Shown: piece after piece, positions 40,612 through 51,853 of the stretch | Position numbering within the stretch: position 1 is the stretch's first letter | How the letters are laid out: every line of letters begins with the position of its first letter | Program-made: the position numbers and the translations under genes | The notes under the pieces: generated by a model | Database searches by the model: none | Told to the model about the DNA's origin: nothing | Seen by the model: only the letters and a program-made list of their open reading frames with translations | Assembly: GCA_963971535.1 (NCBI GenBank) | Contig: OZ020592.1 | Location: 54,939,150-55,003,149, forward strand | Origin: Notolepis coatsorum | Taxonomy: Eukaryota; Chordata; Actinopteri; Aulopiformes; Paralepididae | Length of the DNA: 64,000 nt | Direction: 5' to 3'

Positions 40612-41380
40612 GGGGGCGGCGGCGTGACAAGGGCACAGGACTTGTCCTGGTCGCGCCGGACCAGATCAGTTTAACCCGTTGTCCGCCGGGGCGCAGACAA
40701 GTTCTGATACCCCGAAGGACCCTGAGCTTTTCCAGGGGGAAAATGCCAGGGCGGGCCGGATGTCACAGGGGTTTATGTCATGAATGTGTGCGTCATATAG
40801 ATGCCACTACGAGTTGCCCTTAACAGTGGTGTGCATTGGTCCATTCTGTGTTGTACCTTTTTACACAATGTTAGGTGGGTTGGTCCTTCTCCATTTGTTT
40901 CACCCCTCCCTCCCTGCTAAACCGGGGATGGGAGGGGGCTGTCGGGGAGGCTGCTTCTGTCAACTGGTGGCGCCCCCTGTGATGTTTTGGATCGACACAC
41001 GTACCTACCCCCCTCTTAGGACTGGGGGCGGCGGCGTGACAAGGGCACAGGACTTGTTCTGGTCGTGCCGGACCGGATCAGTTTAACCCGTTGTCCGCCG
41101 GGGCGCAGACAAGTTCTGGTACCCCGAAGGACCCTGAGCTTTTCCGGGGGGAAAATGCCAGGGCGGGCCGGACGTCACAGGGGTTGATGTCATGAATGTG
41201 TGTGTCATATAGATGCCACTACGAGTTGCCCTTAACAGTGGTGTGCATTGGTCCATTCGGTGTTGTACCTTTTTGCACAATGTTAGGTGGGTTGGTCCTT
41301 CTCCATTAGTTTCACCCCTCCCTCCCTGCTAAACCGGGGATGGGAGGGGGCTGTCGGGGAGGCTGCTTCTGTCAACTCCT
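40612..41380 (+). repeat. Tandem duplication, unit about 415 bp, GC-rich
   Basis: GGCGGCGTGACAAGGGCACA begins at about 40617 and again at about 41030; the two copies stay about 97 percent alike by eye for roughly 350 bp. They lie within the DIRS-like span. Confidence 0.85.
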
Positions 41381-41799
41381 CTATGCATCCCTGTGTAGGT
41401 CCCGGTCCTCCAGGCCCAGGTCGGGCCTTGCCCTCGTTGACCTGTTGGCCTGGGTTAACCCTTTTTTAAACCTGAAACACCTTGAACTGCATTGTATAGC
41501 CTGTGTATACGCGCAGTTATGTTTCCGGGGTTTCTTAATGGGTTAAGGGAGCAACCATTTTAGGGGGGTGGTTGTCTCCCCAGTGTGTTGGTAGCAGAGT
41601 CGACACTCCGGTTGAGCCCGGGTCTGACCCCGGCTGCCCGAGAGTATGCCCCCGCATGTTTCATGACGTCTGCTAATTGTGTCAAACTCTCTCTCTGAAC
41701 CTCGACTTTGCGGGATTAATGAATTGGCAGGGTCAGGGTTCGTGGTGGAATCTGTTCGCTGGCGGAGTTGGTTGACTCCGACTCCGCGAGGTTCGTGAC

Positions 41800-41883
41800 T
41801 AGGGATGGGTACCGAATTCGGTACTTTTGAGGTACCGAACCGAAACACGTCGGTACTACCGAGTATCGAATCAAGTGAGAAAC

Positions 41884-41928
<45 letters not shown>

Positions 41929-42182
41929 TTCTTTTCATGTCAACGTTCACACGCACAATATATGCTTACCTAGGATTTGACTTGATTCAACAACAAAGCA
42001 GTTGGAGCAATGACAAGCCGAAAACTGTCGAAATTGTAGTTATTTGAAGTTTGGATTTTTTTTTTACGACTGAGGTAAATTTAATTTCTTGAGGCTAAAG
42101 TACCGAAAAAAGGTACCGTTGGGTACCGGTATCGATTCACAGGTACCGGTACCGGTTCAAATGTGAAAGGTACCCATCCCTA
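41800..42182. mobile_element. hAT-type short element
   Basis: Ends TAGGGATGGGTACCGAATTC / GGTACCCATCCCTA with the 8-bp duplication TTCGTGAC (41792-41799, 42183-42190). It contains a 33-bp T run. Confidence 0.9.
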
Positions 42183-43060
42183 TTCGTGACCCCATGGGAT
42201 TGTGACATGGTGCACGGCATGCCGAACACCCTTTCCGCCGGGATACTGTTCTTACAGTTAGCCCCTTAGGCGCCTGTCTAGTCCGCAGTGCTCCGGGCGC
42301 AGGTCGGGTTCTGCTCTTGACCCGTTGGCCTGGATTGAGGGATCAACCTCCAGCTGGCCCCACGACATTGTGGGGGGGAAGCCTCCTTGGAGCGCTTCGG
42401 AGCGGCGTGCCAGGTGGAGAAGGGCCTTCACCTGTTGTAGGCCCTGTCCGATATGCTGGCGATGTGGGGGGTGGTGTCACCAGTGACCGTCTGGTGGGGT
42501 CTCAATGCCGCGGCCTCATTGACCTCGCCAGGCCTCTTTTTCAGGGGGGCCTGGCCCCCAGGATGTGGCCTGGGGCTGGGGCCTCCTCCGCGCCCCGCTG
42601 CTATGGCCTTGCTGCGGGGTTGGGGCTTTTTTACCCCGACCCCGCGATCCTCCCCGTTATTCTGATGGTTGTAGGGGACCTCAGCAGGTACATCTGTCGG
42701 GCTTTCCGCTCTGCTCCACTCTTGTGTTCGAATAGAGCAGAGCGCAAAGCCATAATGAAATATAACGAAGGTTATCCTATAACCCTAGTTATATGAATAT
42801 GGCGAGCGCTCTGCTCTGACTCACTGAGGACCCCATGTGTCTTCCGTTTCGGCGGTGAAAGACTGGGGAAGGAGCTGGTAGTATGGCCATGACCCCGCTT
42901 ATATGTGAGCGGATGTGGGCGTGGTCAGGCAGGTGTGGTGCGTGCGTGCACGTGGTTGAAAGTTTTCATGATAGCATATGATTAAAGGGACAGTTCCAAT
43001 AGAGCAGAGCGCTCGCCATATTCACATAACTAGGGTTATAGGATAACCTTCGTTATGGGT

Positions 43061-43477
43061 TATTTATTCATCTATTTATTTATGTATTGAAATCCCCATT
43101 AGCTGTACACTACAGCTGTACACTACAGCGGTGGTTCTCAACCGGGTTAGGACCCAAAAAGGAGTCGCAAAATTATTTTGGGGGGGGTCACAAAAAGATA
43201 TATAGGAGAAAAAGAATATATATATATATATATTTTTTTTTTTATTCTATTTATTTTTGGGCTTTCTGTATTTTTTCCCTTCCTGGTTGTTGCGTGCATT
43301 GCCCCACTGTCAGCCTGGGGAGGGTGTAGAACTGCCACCTGCCTCCTCAGATACATGTAGAGTCGCCAGACGCTTCTTTTCACCTGACACCTGGTTCATG
43401 CTATTTCCCCCAGATCCCCTCCCTGCTGAACAGGTGCCCCGCCCGACCAGTAGGAGTCACAGTTTACAACGACCAGG
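43061..43477. other. hAT-like end and SINE fragment
   Basis: GTGGTTCTCAACCGGG near 43131 resembles a Charlie-type hAT left end; a (TA)n/T stretch follows. From about 43330 to 43475 lies a middle fragment of the tRNA-headed SINE. No gene. Confidence 0.5.
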
Positions 43478-45469
43478 ACGCGTGAATACTTTCGGCAACC
43501 AACATGCCCTTCCGCGTTGCTTTGATTGGCCGAGCGCGCGCATGCGCATGAGCCGCGACGCGCTCCTCAGAGGCAGGAATACTAAGCTCCCCCTTAACGC
43601 AATTTATACAAATGGAGGTATTGATTACGCCGTAACGAATCATTAAAAAAATATACCATTAACTGGAATATGTTGTGCCTTTACACATATGTTGGATTAT
43701 GTAATTGGTTTGTCATGACAAACCAATAAAAAAATCGCGATTTACCCGGTGGCTACAACAACACACAGTACCTACATGCATCATTGTTTACAATGAACGG
43801 TGGGGCTAATCTAAAGGACTGGACACGGACGCGTTAAACTCAAGTTTCAAGTTTCTTTAATAGTTGTCATACAGAAGTACAGAATACTTTTATACAAAAT
43901 GCTTCTTACTGTTGCGCTCCAGAGACTGTGCAAGACAAGATAAGTATGAAATAAAATAACATAGTAAAATTAGAAGTAAAAAAAATGAGGTCACAGTGTT
44001 CAGTTTAGACATATGTACAATGTTCGATGCAGAATAGACGTAGTTACCATACAATATACAATACTGTGCAGTGTACTAATATACAATACTATATAGTGCA
44101 AGGCAGAAATGGAGAAATGGGACGAGGTGCAATTTAGGTACAATTCACAGTAGGTGTACGAGTTGTAATGCAAATCCTTTATCAATAAATATAAAGTGTA
44201 AGTGTGTTTGTGTGATCTAAAGTGTGGAGAGTGGGTGCTGCAGTGTGTTGTTTGTTTGAGTGAGTGTGCGTGTGGGTGTGTGTGCTGTGTGCATTTGATG
44301 GTTGTTGCATAGTGATTATTGTTCGTTTAGCAGCCTGATGGCCTGGGGATAGAAGCTTCTTCTGAGTCTTTCTGTGCTCGCCTTAAGACTCCGGTATCGC
44401 TTGCCTGACCGCAGCAGTTCAAAGAGGCAGTTGTTCGGGTGGCTCGAGTCCTTAATAATTCTCTTAGCCTTCCCCTTGCACCGCTTGTTGTAAATGTTCT
44501 GGAGGGTGGGAAGCCCCCCTCCAATTGTGCGTTCGGCTGAACGTGTCACTCTTTGTAGTCTGCTACGGTCTTGTGCAGTGCTATTCCCAAACCAGGAGGT
44601 GATGTTGCCGGTCAGGATGCTCTCTATTGTACATGAGTAGAAGTTCCTAAGGATCTTCTGACTGACTTGGAACTTCCTTAGGCGCCTGAGGAAGTAGAGG
44701 CGTTGTCGTGCCTTCTTCACAACACTGTCAATGTGTGTGGTCCATGTCAAGTCCTCGGATATGTGGGCTCCGAGGTACTTGAAACTGTTCACTCTCTCAA
44801 CCGGTGCCCCGTCGATGCTGAGGGGGCTGTAGTCCTTGACCCCCGACCTCCTGAAGTCCACAATCATCTCTTTTGTTTTGCTGACGTTCAGGGAGAGGCA
44901 GTTCTCCTGACACCACTGTGACAGGTTCTCTACCTCTTCCAGGTAGGCCCTTTCGTCGTTGGCAGAGATCAGGCCCACCACTACTGTGTCATCAGCAAAT
45001 TTGATGATGGTGTTGTTGTTCCGCTGTGCTACGCAGTCATGTGTGTACAACCTAACTAACCTAAAGTTAGTTGTTCACCAACAGACACAAACAAACACAG
45101 AACCGGACTGTTATATTAAATTAATTGATTGCTGTTTAACGCGTCCGTGTCCAGTCCTTTAGATTAGCCCCACCGTTCATTGTAAACAATGATGCATGTA
45201 GGTACTGTGTGTTGTTGTAGCCACCGGGTAAATCGCGATTTTTTATTGGTTTGTCATGACAAACCAATGACATAATCCAACATATGTGTAAAGGCACAAC
45301 ATATTCCAGTTAACGGTATATTTTTTTAATGATTCGTTACGGCGTAATCAATACTTCCATTTGTATAAATTGCGTTAAGGGGGAGCTTAGTATTCCGGCG
45401 GCTCATGCGCATGCTCGGCCAATCAGAGCAACGCGGAAGGGCATGTTGGTTGCCGAAAGTATTCACGCT
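43478..45469. mobile_element. Foldback element 1 with LINE in its loop
   Basis: Arms of about 350 bp (43478-43836 and 45131-45469) are inverted copies; AATCGCGATTTTTTATTGG and GGTTTGTCATGACAAACC are shared. Each arm has a GCATGCGC site and a CCAAT box. The LINE piece at 43838-45052 lies in the loop. Confidence 0.85.
43838..45052 (-). mobile_element. LINE 3' part with reverse-transcriptase tail, copy 2
   Basis: Close relative of the copy at 26290, read from 45050 to 44316: NNTIIKFADDTVVVGLISAN through FYPQAIRLLNEQ, then the same 3' tail ending (CTTGAAA)n. It is truncated at its 5' end at nearly the same point as the other copy, just before the FADD catalytic block. Confidence 0.87.
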
Positions 45470-45839
45470 GGTGGCAGCATTACTAACAGTAGCGATTTTT
45501 ATTGTTTTTCCCAACATAGATAGGAGGTGTACTGTATGTCAAATGTCGGTCATGTGGTGGAAGAGTTTAGTACAGTCACACAACAGAACACCGCTGTAGT
45601 ACAGTCACACAACAGAACACCGCTGGTTCGACCAGCGCTCCTGCCGCGTCTCTCTTGCCGCAAGGGCGTGTGCTAGTGGATTGATTGATTGGCCGTGTGG
45701 CCAATCAGAGAAACGCTGAACGAAAAGCTGAACACAAGTTGGTTGCCTTTAATACGACATTTGACATACAGTACACCTCCTATCTATGTTGGGAAAAACA
45801 ATAAAAATCGCTACTGTTAGTAATGCTGCCACCACCCAC
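45468..45839. repeat. Foldback element 2
   Basis: Perfect inverted arms of about 80 bp (45468-45550 and 45758-45839; CCCAACATAGATAGGAGGTG and complement). The loop has a 27-bp direct repeat AGTACAGTCACACAACAGAA. Confidence 0.88.
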
Positions 45840-46021
45840 TTCAATGACAGAGCTCTCATATTTGCGAATGCATAAACTATATCTTAAATTATGGCGATGT
45901 GTCTAATATGGCTGTCGCGAAGTCATTGATAAGCGACAGCCATATTAGACACATAGCCATAATTTAAGATATAGTTTATGCATTCGCAAAATATGAGAGC
46001 GCGCCGCTGTCATTGAAGGGC
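45838..46021. repeat. Foldback element 3
   Basis: Arms of about 80 bp (45838-45921, 45934-46021; AATATGGCTGTCGC and complement) are separated by only 12 bp. A partial third copy of the arm recurs at 46190-46220. Confidence 0.88.
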
Positions 46022-46383
46022 TTCCTACAACAGAGCACCGCCGCTGCTGCTGCTGAAGCTGTATCAAGCCGGCGGCGGCGCACGGAAGCCGGGGATAAAC
46101 CACCGCGTCGCCCCGCTGGCGCTTCAGGCTCAGCAGCCTCCACGGGCGAAATAACATATAACGTTACAGTTCCACACTGATGTACAGTGAGTGTCTAATA
46201 TGGCTGTCGCGAAGTCATGCCTCTCCCTCTGACAATATCATAATGATGTGTTTTCTATATTATATCCACAATCATTCATCTAAAAAATTGTATGGGCTTT
46301 GATTAAACATGTAACCTACACCTACTGTAACTTACTGTACCTCTGCTTCCTACAGCACAGCAGGTAATGGCGTTAATCAATGG

Positions 46384-46757
46384 AACGCGAAACATAATAA
46401 CGTTACGCTTTCTAGTTCAGCGCATTTCATAACTGTATGGGCTTTGTTTATACACGAGTGAATCTGGTAGTTGGTTGTTAAAAACGCGAAACATAATAAC
46501 GTTACGCTTTCTAGTTCAGCGCATTTCATAACTGTATGGGCTTTGTTTATACACGAGTGAATCTGGTAGTTGGTTGTTAAAAACGCGAAACATAATAACG
46601 TTACGCTTTCTAGTTCAGCGCATTTCATAACTGTATGGGCTTTGTTTATACACGAGTGAATCTGGTAGTTGGTTGTTAAAAACGCGAAACATAATAACGT
46701 TACGCTTTCTAGTTCAGCGCATTTCATAACTGTATGGGCTTTGTTTATACACGAGTG
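46384..46757 (+). repeat. 99-bp tandem repeat, nearly four units
   Basis: Units are almost identical (ACATAATAACGTTACGCTTT recurs every 99 bp). The unit is 33 codons, so a frame stays open on the minus strand without being a gene. The last unit is cut by the first TTGA tail. Confidence 0.93.
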
Positions 46758-48085
46758 ATTGATTGATTGATTGAAAACTTTATTAACAGATTGCAGAATG
46801 GGTACAATACAGTACAGCTCAATACACACAATTGTTAAGGGGATGCAGACCAGAGAAAGACTTTCGTCTTGTTTACATCAGGGTCCCTCTCTGTGAAACA
46901 GCAGCCCAACACAAGTGCGTTGGAACAGCAGCCCATGGTACACAAGTTGGTTGCCCGCGCTGCCGCTCGCTTGCGCTCCTTGGATTTCATTTGGGACGTG
47001 GGACGACTGCGCTTGCCTGCGCGTCCAATACTATCCACCTGCAGAACCCAAGATCCCCGCAGGCTGAGGACAGCCGCAGGCTGAGGATCCGCAGGCTGAG
47101 GACGCTCGCTTCCATTGGCTGATTTGGGTCACGTGACCGTCCCACCCAATGGCTGAATTGGAGTGTTGAATGGGTACACGTGACCGCCACAGGCCCTGAT
47201 TGATTGATTGAAAACTTTATTAACAGATTGTAGAATGGGTACAGTGACCGATTGATTGATTGATTGATTGTTTGATTGATTGATTGATTGATTGAAAACT
47301 TTATTAACAGATTGCAGAATGGGTACAGTGACGTCACAGGCCCGGATTGATTGATTGATTGATTAATTGATTGATTGAAAACTTTATTAACAGATTGCAG
47401 AATGGGTAAAGTGACGTCACAGGCCCGGATTGATTGATTGATTGATTGAAAACTTTATTAACAGATTGCAGAATGGGTACAGTGACGTCACAGGCCCGGA
47501 TTGATTGATTGATTGATTGATTAATTGATTGATTGAAAACTTTATTAACAGATTGCAGAATGGGTACAGTGACGTCACAGGCCCGGATTGATTGATTGAT
47601 TGATTGAAAACTTTATTAACAGATTGCAGAATGCAGTACAGCGCAATACACACAATTGTTAAGGGGATGCAGACCATGCAGTACTGTTACATTTGTGACA
47701 TACAGTAAATATATACAAGGGGGAGGGAACTGTACATTTATGATGAATTGAAAATGGGGGACCCTGATGTAAACAAGACGAAAGTCTTTCTCTGGTCTGT
47801 GTATTGTTGAGCTGTACTGTACTGTACCCATTCTGCAATCTGTTAATAAACTTTTCAATCAATCAATCAATGGGTACAGTACAGTACAGCTCAATACACA
47901 ATTGTTAAGGGGATGCAGCCCAGAGAAATACTTTCGTCTTGTTTACAGGGTCCCCCAGTTTCAATTCATTCATCAGTCTTTCTCAGGTCTGCATCCTCTT
48001 AACAATTGTATGTATTGAGCTGTACTGTACTGTACCCATTCTGCAATCTGTTAATAAACTTTTCAATCAATCAATCAATCAATCT
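46749..48085. repeat. Array of TTGA-tailed LINE 3' ends
   Basis: At least nine copies or fragments of one tail (AAAACTTTATTAACAGATTG, GGGATGCAGACC) follow each other, most in one orientation, those at 47742-47870 and 47990-48085 in the other. Junctions fall in the (TTGA)n tracts. Between 46890 and 47190 other repeat sequence intervenes. Confidence 0.85.
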
Positions 48086-48103
48086 TGTACGAGGTGTTGC
48101 ACC

Positions 48104-48220
48104 TAGGGTGACCAGATGCAAAAAGTCCAAAAGTGGGACAACAGTAAGATTTTGGTGGGACAAAGTGGGACAACAGTACGATTTTGGTGGGACAAAGTGG
48201 GACAGATAGATAATGTAACA

Positions 48221-48254
<34 letters not shown>

Positions 48255-49167
48255 GAATAACTGCCATGGTCTTCACTGAATAGATTTAAATCAAAGGTTA
48301 AAGGTTAAATCAAAATAAATACAAATTAAATACCACCTAACATCTGTTTTAAATATTCAAACGTCATCACTTGACAGGAATGTCTTGTGTTTGATATTCC
48401 CTGTTAACACAGAACTAGGGAAAACAGTGTAGTATAATACAAAAATAATAATACAAATAAATTGTGTTTCTATATTAGAATAACTGCCATGGTCTTCACC
48501 GAATAGATTTAAATCAAAGGTTAAAGGTTACCACAGTCGGCTGACCTGTATGAATGGGAGTGTTGTACTGTGTGATAGACACTTGTTATCTCAGCTGCAG
48601 TGACCTTGTCCGTCTGGCTATCATTGTTTGGTTTAAAAAGAAACGTATCCATAGATCTGGATGTTTCTTTTTGGTGAGCCACTTTCAAGTGAGACTCACG
48701 TCCACTGTGGCGCTTCAAGTTGTATTCTCCTCCATGCGCAATTGAAAATGAATGACACAAAACACAGAAAGCCATCCATGACTGCCTCACCCAGTCATGT
48801 GTCGTTTGCCAGTCTTGGTTGTAACTGCAGGTCTGTTTCTTTTTACTGCTTTCCATCTTGAACTAGTTTGCTTGTAATGTTGTTGTGTTTTTTTTTACCA
48901 ATCAGATTTGCGATATGAGGTAGCGTCACGACTCAGTCTCAGTCACGTCACAAGCAGGCAAGCAGCACGCTAAAGTACTATAACCAATCAGAGCAATGTG
49001 TGTGGACAAGAGGCGGGTTGCTACGTTTACTGTCTGTAGGGAGGGGCTTTTAGACACATGTTTTTTTTGGCTTCGAAAAGAGGGACATCCTCTCAATATG
49101 AGGGACGCGGGACATTTGGTCAAATGGTGGGACAGTACAACCAAAAGGGGGACACCTGGTCACCCTA
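48104..49167 (-). mobile_element. hAT element with transposase remnant
   Basis: Ends TAGGGTGACCAGATG / CTGGTCACCCTA with the 8-bp duplication GTTGCACC (48096-48103, 49168-49175). The minus-strand frame 48856-48521 reads WVRQSWMAFCVLCHSFSIAH, then GGEYNLKRHSGRESHLK, a BED-type zinc finger (C-X2-C ... H ... H) as found at the start of hAT transposases. The rest of the transposase is absent. Confidence 0.88.
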
Positions 49168-49383
49168 GTTGCACCGCCACTCGGGACAATAAAACGGACC
49201 GGTCGCGAAGTCACTCCAGAAACTTGCAGAAACGATGCTTGCACTTCAACGTGATCGGGTCCCGATATGCATAACTACACAAAGGACAAGCCGCAGGGGT
49301 GTCCAAAGATGCCCCCATTTTGTCTACGTCTGTTCAGTGTTTATTATTATTATTTTTTGGTTCCTTTCCGCCGCTCCAAATCA

Positions 49384-49560
49384 CGTGACCCAAATCAGCC
49401 AATGGAAGCGAGCGTCCTCAGCCTGCGGGTCCCCTCAGCCATTGGGTGCAACAACGGTCACGTGACCCAAATCAGCCAATGGAAGCGAGCGTCCTCAGCC
49501 TGCGGATCCTCAGCCTGTGACTGTCCTCAGCCTGCGGGGATCTGGGGTTCTACAGGTGGA
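49384..49560 (+). repeat. GC-rich inverted repeat partner of 47035-47135
   Basis: CAGCCAATGGAAGCGAGCGT and CTCAGCCTGCGG repeats are the complement of 47035-47135, with an extra internal duplication. Confidence 0.75.
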
Positions 49561-49639
49561 AGCATCTCTGCGCGTGGGGGCGGGGGGGCGCGGCCAATCA
49601 GAGAAAAGCCGAACACAAGTTGGTTGCCTTTAATATTCA

Positions 49640-49806
49640 CGCAACCAGGACGCGTACATACCTCACCGGCTTCCCACCCGCTAACACTGCCAATTGTGTT
49701 AGTAGGGACGACTGACCAAGCCGGAGGTACCGCTGACAGCTGGATTCAATCCCAGAGTTTCTGCGGTGGTAGGCAAGTGCTTAGTCCACTGCGCTACCCA
49801 GCCGCC
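49640..49806 (-). mobile_element. tRNA-headed SINE, 5' part
   Basis: Head GGGCGGCTGGGTAGCGCAGT on the minus strand at the right edge; truncated at the left. Same subfamily as 63748. Confidence 0.72.
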
Positions 49807-50429
49807 CTAGAAATAAAGAATATTTGAAGTCTAGAGCCCTCCTTCAATCATTAATCAAGTTAAATAGACTGAAGAGGGGGAATGAAAATCATTATTTTGT
49901 GTCATATTTCATTATTCGGTCTATGCTTGATGATGTAAGAGTCACAAGCATGCCTCTGTTTTTAGAGGTTCCGAACTGAAAGGTTGACTGAACTAGTAAG
50001 GTTCTCCTGGTCCTGGACAACTGAGTATTCAGATGAAGAACCATATACAGTCTCCTTTTAAGTTTTCAGAGAAACAAATAATTTCTTGACTTTGACTTTA
50101 CAAATACATTGGACGGTCCAAAAGAAATTCAAAATGGAGTAATATGGTTCTTCAGCGCAAGGGTTCAGATCTTCGTGGGATCCAACTGGACTGCAGTCTA
50201 CGTAGTTTCATGGATGGAAAATTAAACATCAAAAGGCTTTGGTTATATCTTCCTTGAAATATTCTAAATATGTCCAGGCTACTGGGCCTAGGCTGTATAT
50301 TTGAACAGTAACATATGACAAGGAACTGTATATCATGGTTATTGGCATTTTAATCATTTTACTTTGGTCCTCCGTCAAGAAGAAATATAGTTCCCTGCTA
50401 CTGAGCAATGAACATCCTCGCTTGGATCC
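49807..50429. other. Intron, nothing recognised
   Basis: AT-rich DNA without coding signal. Confidence 0.4.
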
Positions 50430-51127
50430 TTTCAATAGGTTTAGTTTTTAGTTTCGTTTATTTATTTAGCACATTATTTAAAAAAAGAAAAACAGTGCTA
50501 GGAGGGAACGAAGCCCAAAGGGCTTGTACAAAGTTCCACTCCCATCCCATTGTCCATAAACATAATATGAACGAAATACGTAAACATGGTCTAGAAAATA
50601 AACTCAAAACAAGATCAGAGACATAAGGCAGACACTATAGCGAAAACATGGAAGATTGACACGAGTCAATAACAATTTTTTTTTTTTTTTTTAAATGTAA
50701 GTACAAGAAGGCAAAGGAGGAGAATAACATATGAACAGTATATAATGAAGCTAAAGAACACGCAGCCATACAGTAGATGTAACACTGATGCACAGGAGTA
50801 ACTTAATGTGTTGATGATTTATGGTGATGAAATTTAATTAGTTTTAATTGTTTTTTAAATATAGATAAGGAGGTTGTTGACCTCAATGATGAACTTAGAG
50901 TGTTCCAGAGTTTAGGACCTCTAAAGCTAATGTTGAATTGATGGCTAGATATCCGACAGAAAGGTACATGGAGTTTATTACTATGGTTTGTTGGATATGA
51001 GTGAATTTCTGATAAAAAAAAGATGAAGAAACTAGGGCTGGGCGATATGGAAAAAAATCATATCGCGATAACGATATGATAATGTTATCATATTTCTCGA
51101 TATCGATAATTATCGAATTGTTATAAG

Positions 51128-51166
<39 letters not shown>

Positions 51167-51760
51167 AACAGATGTATGTTTATTTTGCAGCAATTCTTTG
51201 TCATTGCCGCCATCTTTAGTGTTACATCCCCTCACACTCCAGTTCTCAGGCTGCAGCTGGTTTAAAAGCTAAAGTAAACCGGCTTCTCTGCTGGCTGTGT
51301 GTGGCTCCAGGGGAGTTGAACAGTTCTGGCTCTGCTAGTTTATTTTCGATCTTTTGGCGCTTTTTTGGTGGACAAACCACCGCACATGTGCACCGTGACT
51401 CGTGACTGGAGTCTAGTTCTGCTAGCACACATAGCCTACTGTGTACAGACGGTTTCAAACTGTATTTTAAATTAGAAAGCAAACAAAATAAATGGACAAG
51501 AGAAAAATAAATCTCAATTTGGTCAGTATTGTCATTTGGACAAGCAAAGCCATTACTTTAAGTTGCAGGCAAGAAAGACAAGTCTGTCCACTGTCTCTGG
51601 TTTTAAAACTGCCCTGTTGTAGGTCACAAAAAAAAAAAAAATATATATATATATCGCGATATTTATCGTTATCGTTATATCACCCAGCCCTAGAAGAAAC
51701 TATGGAAGGTATCAGGAAGATCTTGCCTATTGTTAATGAACTTGTATATGAATGAGCATA
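50430..51760 (-). mobile_element. LINE 3' end split by a hAT element
   Basis: From 51001 to 50803 (minus) a frame reads QFNISFRGPKLWNTLSSSLR, STTSLSIFKKQLKLI and a stop, the usual C-terminal end of fish Jockey/CR1-type reverse transcriptases. Beyond the hAT insertion at 51033-51692 it continues as YKFINNRQDLPD. An AT-rich 3' untranslated region follows to about 50430. Confidence 0.75.
51033..51692. mobile_element. hAT-type short element
   Basis: Ends TAGGGCTGGGCGATATGG / ATATCACCCAGCCCTA; 8-bp duplication GAAGAAAC (51025-51032, 51693-51700). It contains a 38-bp T run and sits inside a LINE coding sequence. Confidence 0.92.
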
Positions 51761-51853
51761 TCTATCCAGCATTATGATTGACAGATCACCCTGGCTTGTA
51801 GAAATGTAGCTGACATTTCTAAAAACCTGTTCAAGATGGAAGGTTCAAGTTCC

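Noticed and set aside
42317-42796. 159-codon GC-rich frame
   Set aside because: Low-complexity Gly/Pro/Leu text in the DIRS-like span, with no recognisable domain.
46377-46829. Repeated 33-residue frame, and possible CRISPR-like regular repeats
   Set aside because: The 99-bp units are contiguous with no spacers, and the frame stays open only because 99 is divisible by three.
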